This document shows positions 8,601 to 11,744 of a stretch of DNA of 11,744 nucleotides, one piece after another. The notes under the pieces are model-generated. The model had not been told where the DNA came from, searched no databases, and saw only the letters and a list, made by a program, of their open reading frames with translations. The DNA is taken from positions 1 through 11,744 of the forward strand of contig JBAXPC010000019.1 in NCBI GenBank assembly GCA_037132395.1, written 5' to 3'. Numbering within the stretch: the stretch's first letter is position 1; the number at the start of each line of letters is the position of its first letter. The position numbers were made by a program, and so were the translations under genes. The stretch is from SICB01 sp037132395. GTDB lineage: Bacteria; Patescibacteriota; Saccharimonadia; CAILAD01; BJGX01.

Positions 8601-9405
8601 AGGTACCCTTCAAATCCGCAAAAATGGCAATAAGCAAACCCTAATAATTATCCCTAATGATCAAAAAATTACGGATTACAAACTGGGTGCCATGAAGCCA
8701 ACAGTCAAATCTGGCGACATGGTAGAGCGCAGCCAAGTACTTGCCCAGAGCAAAGACGGTAAGCGCACTATTAAGGCCGGTGGATCAGGTGAAGTCAAGG
8801 TGACCAAAGATAAAATAGCACTTACACATTTAGGCGCCGGGCTACGCGAATATACCATTGGTGAGTACGTCGAAGTAGAACTAAAAAATGGCGACAACGT
8901 TGAGGTCGGCCAAAGACTTACCGAAGGACCTATCAATCTTCAAGACATGCTCAAGCTGCGCAGCGAAGAGGCAGTACAGCGCTATGTTATCGATGAAGTG
9001 CAAGCTATCTACTTGAGTCAAGGTCAAACTATCGCTGCTAAGCACATCGAGGTGATAATTAAGCAGATGTTTAGTAGGGTACAAATCGAAGAGCCAGGTG
9101 ATACAGACTTCATATCTGGCGATGTGATCTCTAAGCCTTCACTGACTATCGAAAATCAAAAAGCCATCGCTAAAGGCAAAAAGCCGGCCACTTATGAGCT
9201 GCTTTTGATGCCAATTACGAAGATCTCTACAGGTGCAGACAGCTGGCTATCGGCCGCATCATTCCAGGAAACTACCAGGGTTCTGATTGGTGCAGCAATG
9301 AGAGGCAAGTCTGACCACTTGCGAGGACTCAAAGAAAATGTGATAATCGGACGACTAATTCCGGTTGGAACAGGCTTTAGAAGCGAAGAAGGGGGAAAAG
9401 CTTGA
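5614..9405 (+). CDS. rpoC: DNA-directed RNA polymerase subunit beta'
   Basis: Beta' supplies the catalytic magnesium site, bridge helix and trigger loop of RNA polymerase. The 1263 residues lack the large trigger-loop insertion of E. coli (1407). The N-terminal zinc site is C66, C68, C81 and C84 (CYCGKYKGIRYKGITCDKC). The magnesium-binding motif NADFDGD is at 512-518 with D514, D516 and D518 intact. The bridge-helix region is about 790-827, with STHGARKGLTDTALRTAESG inside it. The second zinc site is C839, C913, C920 and C923. The trigger loop begins at about 956 with TMRTMHAGGAATEDITQGLP; Met960 replaces the usual Phe of TFH, while His961 is kept. The start ATG sits 7 nt after the SD AAAGGA (5601-5606), inside the end of rpoB, so the two are co-transcribed and probably translationally coupled. 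The TGA stop shows that UGA is not reassigned. The last bases also form the -35 of the rpsL promoter. Confidence 0.98.
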   Translation: MNNNPNEQMILDFDSIRLSVASPETILDWSHGEVTKPETINYRTQKPEKDGLFCEKIFGPSKDWQCYCGKYKGIRYKGITCDKCGVLVTRSIVRRERMGHITLAVPVTHIWFLRGTPSPISLTLNMGVRDLERVVYFANFIVTDVDEKSKQEAIKELEVDFKSRRKAILVKHKIKNPEKEVLSDEAINELAELDNSYTTAKVDLNGLAKYELLPEGRYRELSQKFGHIFKAGIGAEAILQLLKEVDLKKLIKALRLESEENIGQKKKKALKRLKLVEGMLQAGLRPEWLITSQLPVIPPDLRPMVQLDGGRFAASDLNDLYRRVINRNNRLKKLYRLQAPEVICRNEKRMLQEAVDALIDNNARRDRAVSATGSRKKLKSLTDLLKGKQGRFRQNLLGKRVDYSGRSVIVIGPHLKLDQCGIPKMMALELFKPFVTGRLIALGFAHNVKSATRMIERSRSEVWDTLDEVIADKYVLLNRAPTLHRLGIQAFKPILIEGKAIQLHPMVCAAFNADFDGDQMAVHVPLGEAAQAEAKNIMLSRHNLLKPSSGEPVVNPSKDIVLGCYFMTSIKPGSMGEGKIFESSDAAIMAHQVEAVDLRAGIKVRINGEIIETSPGRLLFNEVLPEGMDFQNDPMTKSKLKKVMAEVFVRFGVDETALLSDAVKDLGFKYATVSGISIGMDDLVVPQSRTDIIAEGEKKVVGFASQYNQGLITEDERYHKTISAWKEVGEGVESALVETLASSESTLTLDIDSGARATMAQVNQMAGMLGLMLNPSGRTIELPIRSNYKDGLTVLEYFISTHGARKGLTDTALRTAESGYLTRRLVDVSQDIVISELDCGDKEGYIVNRAEAEAVGEEGIGAWLVGRTANEKIINPKTKKVIVKKNALMLDDEAKEINETDIPQVNIRSILKCRSLWGICEKCYGLDLGTGKPVKQGEAVGIIAAQSIGEPGTQLTMRTMHAGGAATEDITQGLPRVEEIFEARNPKGQAILADVEGTLQIRKNGNKQTLIIIPNDQKITDYKLGAMKPTVKSGDMVERSQVLAQSKDGKRTIKAGGSGEVKVTKDKIALTHLGAGLREYTIGEYVEVELKNGDNVEVGQRLTEGPINLQDMLKLRSEEAVQRYVIDEVQAIYLSQGQTIAAKHIEVIIKQMFSRVQIEEPGDTDFISGDVISKPSLTIENQKAIAKGKKPATYELLLMPITKISTGADSWLSAASFQETTRVLIGAAMRGKSDHLRGLKENVIIGRLIPVGTGFRSEEGGKA

Positions 9406-9430
9406 CCAGGTAAGTCTTATCTGGTAGAGT
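9402..9430 (+). promoter_or_regulatory. promoter for rpsL-rpsG overlapping the rpoC stop
   Basis: -35 TTGACC at 9402-9407 includes the rpoC stop codon. A 17-bp spacer ends in TGG, followed by -10 TAGAGT at 9425-9430, with TG (9422-9423) giving an extended -10. Transcription should start near 9437, about 10 nt before the rpsL ATG at 9447. rpsL has no clear SD, so its mRNA would be near-leaderless. Readthrough from rpoC is possible as well, since no T-run follows the hairpin here. Confidence 0.6.
9405..9425. repeat. 21-bp dyad in the rpsL promoter spacer
   Basis: The arm ACCAGGTAA (9405-9413) pairs with TTATCTGGT (9417-9425) around a 3-nt centre, with one G-T position out of nine. In RNA read through from rpoC it would be a 9-bp hairpin starting at the last base of the rpoC stop codon. 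No T-run follows, so it is not an intrinsic terminator. It may be an operator, an RNase processing site, or a 3' stabiliser of the rpoBC mRNA. Confidence 0.6.
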
Positions 9431-9446
9431 ATTGAAGTTACAAATT

Positions 9447-9872
9447 ATGCCAACTATTAACCAACTCATTAGGAAACCGCGCTCGCGCAAATCAACCAAG
9501 ACTAAATCCCCAGCCCTAGGGAAGACCTTTAACGCTCTTAAAAATCAGTCTACCCAGCAGAACTCGCCGTTCAAACGCGGAGTTTGTGTTAAGGTATATA
9601 CTCAGACCCCTCGTAAGCCCAACTCGGCCCTCCGTAAGGTAGCTCGAGTAAGACTCACTAATGGCATGGAAGTCACCGCTTACATCCCTGGCGAAGGCCA
9701 TAATCTGCAGGAACACTCGGTAGTACTAGTTAGGGGTGGTCGTGTTAAGGATCTTGGTGGAGTTCGGTATCATATCGTACGCGGACACCTCGACACTAGT
9801 GGAGTCAGTAATCGCAAACAAGCCCGAAGTAAATATGGCGTCAAAAAAGACGCTGGAAGCAAAAAGGAATAG
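9447..9872 (+). CDS. rpsL: 30S ribosomal protein S12
   Basis: S12 sits at the interface of the small subunit and contributes to decoding accuracy. The ATG at 9447 gives the family N-terminus MPTINQLIRKPRSRK and 141 residues; a TTG five codons earlier (9432) is in frame but adds no conserved sequence. The loop before KRGVC is about 14 residues longer than in E. coli, as in Bacillus-type S12, so numbering is E. coli plus 14. Conserved blocks are KPNSALRKVARVRLTNG and IPGEGHNLQEHSVVLVRGG, with RKQARSKYGVKK near the C-terminus. The decoding loops differ at two known drug positions: R56 in TPRKPNS stands at E. coli K42, and G104 in KDLGGVRYH at E. coli P90. D102 (E. coli D88) is kept. There is no SD. 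rpsG follows after 3 nt, a normal str-operon pairing. Confidence 0.97.
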   Translation: MPTINQLIRKPRSRKSTKTKSPALGKTFNALKNQSTQQNSPFKRGVCVKVYTQTPRKPNSALRKVARVRLTNGMEVTAYIPGEGHNLQEHSVVLVRGGRVKDLGGVRYHIVRGHLDTSGVSNRKQARSKYGVKKDAGSKKE

Positions 9873-9875
9873 CCA

Positions 9876-10352
9876 ATGCCAAGAAAAGTTACTAAATCTT
9901 TAAAAAGAGTTCTGCCAGCTGATCGTGTCTATGATAGCGTCCTAGTTACCAAGATGATCAATAAAGTTATGCTCGATGGCAAAAAGCGTTTAGCCGAAAA
10001 CTTAGTTTACAAGGCTCTTGAGCAGGCCGGAGAGAAAACTAAAAAAGAGCCAATGGAAGTATTCGAAGGAGCTATTAAAAATGTTAGCCCTCAGGTTCAA
10101 GTTAAATCCAAGCGTATCGGTGGAGCCAATTACCAAGTTCCAATCGAGGTTAAAGGCGACCGCAAAGTGCACTACGCAATGGTCTGGATGCTCGATTCTG
10201 CCCGCAACAAAAAAGGTAAGAGTTTTGACAAAAAATTAGCTGCCGAGCTAGTTGCAGCTTTCAATAACGAAGGCGATGCTGTCAAGAAAAAGCAAGATAC
10301 TCACCAAATGGCTGAGGCCAACAAAGCCTTTGCTCACTTCGCTCGCTATTAG
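9876..10352 (+). CDS. rpsG: 30S ribosomal protein S7
   Basis: S7 is a primary 16S rRNA binder that nucleates assembly of the 30S head and lines the E site. The 158 residues are close to the common 156. Family motifs run in order: MPRKV at the N-terminus, SVLVTKMINKVMLDGKKRLA (21-40), the beta-hairpin region VQVKSKRIGGANYQVPIEV (74-92), and VKKKQDTHQMAEANKAFAHF at the C-terminus (about 136-155). It ends soon after AFAH, without the long tail of E. coli S7. The SD AAAGGAA at 9863-9869 lies in the end of rpsL, 6 nt before the ATG, so rpsL and rpsG form a tight pair. A strong terminator follows about 60 nt after the stop, cutting this pair off from fusA. Confidence 0.97.
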   Translation: MPRKVTKSLKRVLPADRVYDSVLVTKMINKVMLDGKKRLAENLVYKALEQAGEKTKKEPMEVFEGAIKNVSPQVQVKSKRIGGANYQVPIEVKGDRKVHYAMVWMLDSARNKKGKSFDKKLAAELVAAFNNEGDAVKKKQDTHQMAEANKAFAHFARY

Positions 10353-10410
10353 TCTGACAGTATAATAATCCGCGTCACGACAATCTTCAAAATATAACTT
10401 GATAAAATAA

Positions 10411-10446
10411 AAAAAAAGCTCGAAATCAAATATTCGAGCTTTTTTT
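10411..10446 (+). terminator. strong intrinsic terminator after rpsG
   Basis: The arm AGCTCGAA (10417-10424) pairs with TTCGAGCT (10433-10440) around an 8-nt loop and is followed by six T (10441-10446). At least six A precede the left arm, so the stem can extend through A-T pairs and the structure could also work on the opposite strand. It ends the rpsL-rpsG unit about 65 nt after the rpsG stop. Confidence 0.9.
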
Positions 10447-10635
10447 GTTATATTTAGTGGTGGTAACTGATACTCTATTTAGTACCTAAAATAAGAATTA
10501 TATTCTAAAAAATGAGCCACCCTCCTCACTCACTTTTTGGTAGGTGATGTTCTTGCAATACAGTCAACTATATAGATTCATTTTGACTCAAGCAAGCGTG
10601 TGGCGGAATGATTATTTCAAAAACTACTTTAACTC
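10447..10635. other. AT-rich intergenic region, no gene recognised
   Basis: No ORF with recognisable content and no tRNA or known RNA family seen. Small structures: AGAAT/ATTCT (10494-10498 and 10502-10506); an imperfect hairpin from TCACT to GGTGA with a T4 loop (about 10526-10547); and GGTGG (10459-10463), complementary to CCACC (10517-10521). A weak promoter candidate is TTGACT (10583-10588), an 18-bp spacer, then AATGAT (10607-10612), which would add an upstream start for fusA. The GC-rich patches at 10514-10550 stand out in the AT-rich background. They could belong to a small RNA or to a longer fusA leader; nothing here decides between these. Confidence 0.4.
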
Positions 10636-10664
10636 TTGTTATAACCTTAAAAATAAGGTAAAAT
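10636..10664 (+). promoter_or_regulatory. promoter for fusA
   Basis: -35 TTGTTA at 10636-10641, a 17-bp spacer, and -10 TAAAAT at 10659-10664. The expected start is near 10671, giving a leader of about 61 nt. Together with the terminator at 10411-10446 this makes fusA a separate transcription unit from rpsL-rpsG. Confidence 0.65.
10644..10659. repeat. inverted repeat in the fusA promoter spacer
   Basis: ACCTTA (10644-10649) and TAAGGT (10654-10659) are exact inverted copies around four A. The right arm ends on the first base of the -10. It has the position of an operator, but no consensus is shared with the rpoB and rpsL spacer dyads. Confidence 0.45.
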
Positions 10665-10677
10665 AGTATCCGACTTA

Positions 10678-10691
10678 GCCGAAATTTCGGC
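10678..10691. repeat. 14-bp perfect palindrome at the start of the fusA leader
   Basis: GCCGAAATTTCGGC is fully self-complementary and would lie about 8-21 nt after the predicted fusA start. In RNA it forms a 5-bp stem with a 4-nt loop. The following bases are AT-rich but have no T-run, so termination is unlikely. It could protect the 5' end of the mRNA or be an operator. Confidence 0.45.
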
Positions 10692-10712
10692 ATTATTTAT
10701 TTATACTTTAAG

Positions 10713-10718
10713 AAAGGA
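10713..10718 (+). promoter_or_regulatory. fusA ribosome binding site, long spacing
   Basis: AAAGGA at 10713-10718 is the only SD-like run before fusA. The spacing to the ATG at 10732 is 13 nt, longer than the usual 5-9, and is filled by A and T. rpoB shows a similar 12-nt spacing, whereas rpoC and rpsG have 6-7 nt. Confidence 0.55.
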
Positions 10719-10731
10719 AATAATTTTAATC

Positions 10732-11744
10732 ATGGCTCGAGAATACACATTAGAAAACACCCGCAACGTTGGCACCATTGCCCACATTGATGCTGGCAAA
10801 ACTACCGTCACAGAAGGTATTTTGTACCGCACTGGAGTTGTCCATAAAATTGGCGAAGTTCATCAGGGAGAGGCAACCATGGACTGGATGGAGCAAGAGC
10901 GCGAGCGCGGTATCACTATTACCTCGGCTGCCACGACTTGTTTCTGGAAGGGTAAGCTAATTAATATCATCGATACCCCAGGTCACATCGACTTTACCGT
11001 CGAAGTGGAGCGGTCTTTGCGAGTTCTCGACGGAGCCTGCGTGATGTTCGACGGCAAAATGGGTGTCGAGCCACAGTCCGAGACTGTTTGGCGCCAGGCC
11101 GACAAATATGGCGTTCCACGAATTTGTTTTATCAATAAAATCAACCAGACCGGCGGAGACTTCTATAAAAGCCTGGCCTCTATCCATGAGCGCCTCAGCA
11201 AGCACGCCTACCCAGTGCATTTGCCAATTGGTTTTGAGCAGGGCATCAACGGCATCGTCGATGTCATCGAAATGAAAGCCTATCAGTACGACGATTATAC
11301 CGACAAGGAGCTAAAAGAAATACCAATACCCGAAGATATGCTTGAAAAAGCCAATAACTACCGCCAGCACCTAATCGAAGCTGCTATTGAAGTCGACGAT
11401 GATATTATGGAAAAATACCTTGAGGGCACCGAGCTTACAGAGGCCGAAATCAAGGGCGTTATCCGCAAATCTGTATTAAGAGGTGATTTTTTCCTAGTCG
11501 CTGGCGGCGATGGCCGTGGCGTAATCGTAGAAAAGCTGTTAGATCTTATAGTCGATTATTTGCCTAGCCCCTTAGATGTAACACCCCCTCTAGCTATCGA
11601 CAACAAGACAGGTGATGAAAAAATTATCGAGGTTAGCGACGAAGCTCCTTTTGCTGGCTTGGCTTTCAAGATAGCCACCGACCCTTTTGTCGGTAAACTT
11701 TGCTTTTTCCGCGTTTACACCGGCACACTGAAATCCGGTAGCTA
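10732..11744 (+). CDS. fusA: elongation factor G, 5' part (cut by window end)
   Basis: EF-G is the ribosomal translocase, also used in ribosome recycling. The visible 337 codons cover the G domain and the start of domain II. The N-terminus MAREYTLENTRNVGTIAHID is canonical and fixes the start. G1 is AHIDAGKT (17-24), switch I has QERERGITIT (55-64), and G3 is DTPGH (81-85): all intact. G4, normally NKxD, reads NKIN (135-138), with Asn138 in place of the guanine-binding Asp. The G5 region, normally GSA as in CGSAFKNKG, reads VAGGDGRGV (256-264) and lacks the Ser-Ala pair. The sequence after it, LLDLIVDYLPSPLD, aligns with EF-G without a gap problem, so no frameshift explains the change. PFAGLAFKIATDPFVGKL marks the start of domain II. 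Position beside rpsL-rpsG argues that this is the main EF-G rather than a paralogue. The frame is still open at the window edge. Confidence 0.95.
   Translation, partial: MAREYTLENTRNVGTIAHIDAGKTTVTEGILYRTGVVHKIGEVHQGEATMDWMEQERERGITITSAATTCFWKGKLINIIDTPGHIDFTVEVERSLRVLDGACVMFDGKMGVEPQSETVWRQADKYGVPRICFINKINQTGGDFYKSLASIHERLSKHAYPVHLPIGFEQGINGIVDVIEMKAYQYDDYTDKELKEIPIPEDMLEKANNYRQHLIEAAIEVDDDIMEKYLEGTELTEAEIKGVIRKSVLRGDFFLVAGGDGRGVIVEKLLDLIVDYLPSPLDVTPPLAIDNKTGDEKIIEVSDEAPFAGLAFKIATDPFVGKLCFFRVYTGTLKSGS

Noticed and set aside
9432..9446. Upstream TTG as the rpsL start (adds MKLQI)
   Set aside because: The ATG at 9447 gives the conserved S12 N-terminus MPTINQL. The extra residues match nothing in the family.
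10361..10366. TATAAT just after the rpsG stop, as promoter of a small RNA ending at the terminator
   Set aside because: No -35 at 16-18 bp and no TG extension. The roughly 75 nt to the terminator show no conserved or structured content apart from the terminator itself.
10592..10612. Stretch GTGTGGCGGAATG resembling the 5' end of a tRNA-Leu
   Set aside because: No anticodon arm, T-arm (GTTCGAATC-like) or matching acceptor strand follows. It is either a chance match or too degraded a remnant to call.
10732..11744. fusA fragment as an EF-G2/paralogue or a frameshifted pseudogene
   Set aside because: It lies beside rpsL-rpsG, the reading frame is intact to the window edge, and the regions flanking G4 and G5 align well with ordinary EF-G.

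Overview
The window carries seven core information-processing genes, all on the + strand: tig, clpP, rpoB, rpoC, rpsL, rpsG and the 5' part of fusA. Every protein was recognised from family motifs. TGA acts as a stop (rpoC ends in TGA), so this is ordinary bacterial code and not the UGA=Gly code of Absconditabacteria/Gracilibacteria. The compact gene set, the divergence of residues that are almost invariant elsewhere, and the overall look of RpoB, RpoC and EF-G suggest a Candidate Phyla Radiation (Patescibacteria) bacterium. Saccharibacteria-like is my best guess; this is an inference from memory, not a database match.

Layout. 1-1298: tig (trigger factor). 1323-1913: clpP, with no clpX after it. 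1914-2102: an rpoB promoter and a structured leader holding a terminator-like hairpin and a possible Shine-Dalgarno (SD)-sequestering helix. 2103-9405: rpoB-rpoC, separated by 4 nt. 9402-9430: a promoter overlapping the rpoC stop. 9447-10352: rpsL-rpsG. 10411-10446: a strong intrinsic terminator. 10447-10731: a 285-nt AT-rich region with the fusA promoter and leader. 10732 to the end: fusA, first 337 codons, cut by the window edge.

The genes serve protein folding and turnover (TF, ClpP), transcription (beta and beta') and translation (S12, S7, EF-G). There are four or five apparent transcription units. Two styles of translation initiation can be seen. rpoB, rpoC, rpsG and fusA have purine-rich SD sequences. 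tig, clpP and rpsL have no convincing SD but do have an extended -10 (TGnTAnnnT) ending 10-16 nt before the ATG, as expected for leaderless or near-leaderless mRNAs.

No mobile element, CRISPR array, tRNA or rRNA gene was seen. The most interesting signals are unusual residues in otherwise canonical proteins: EF-G with NKIN instead of NKxD and with no recognisable G5 motif, an RpoC trigger loop with Met in place of the near-universal Phe, S12 with Arg at the streptomycin position K42, and RpoB with Asn at the rifampicin position S531. Inverted repeats also fill the -35/-10 spacers of the rpoB, rpsL and fusA promoters.
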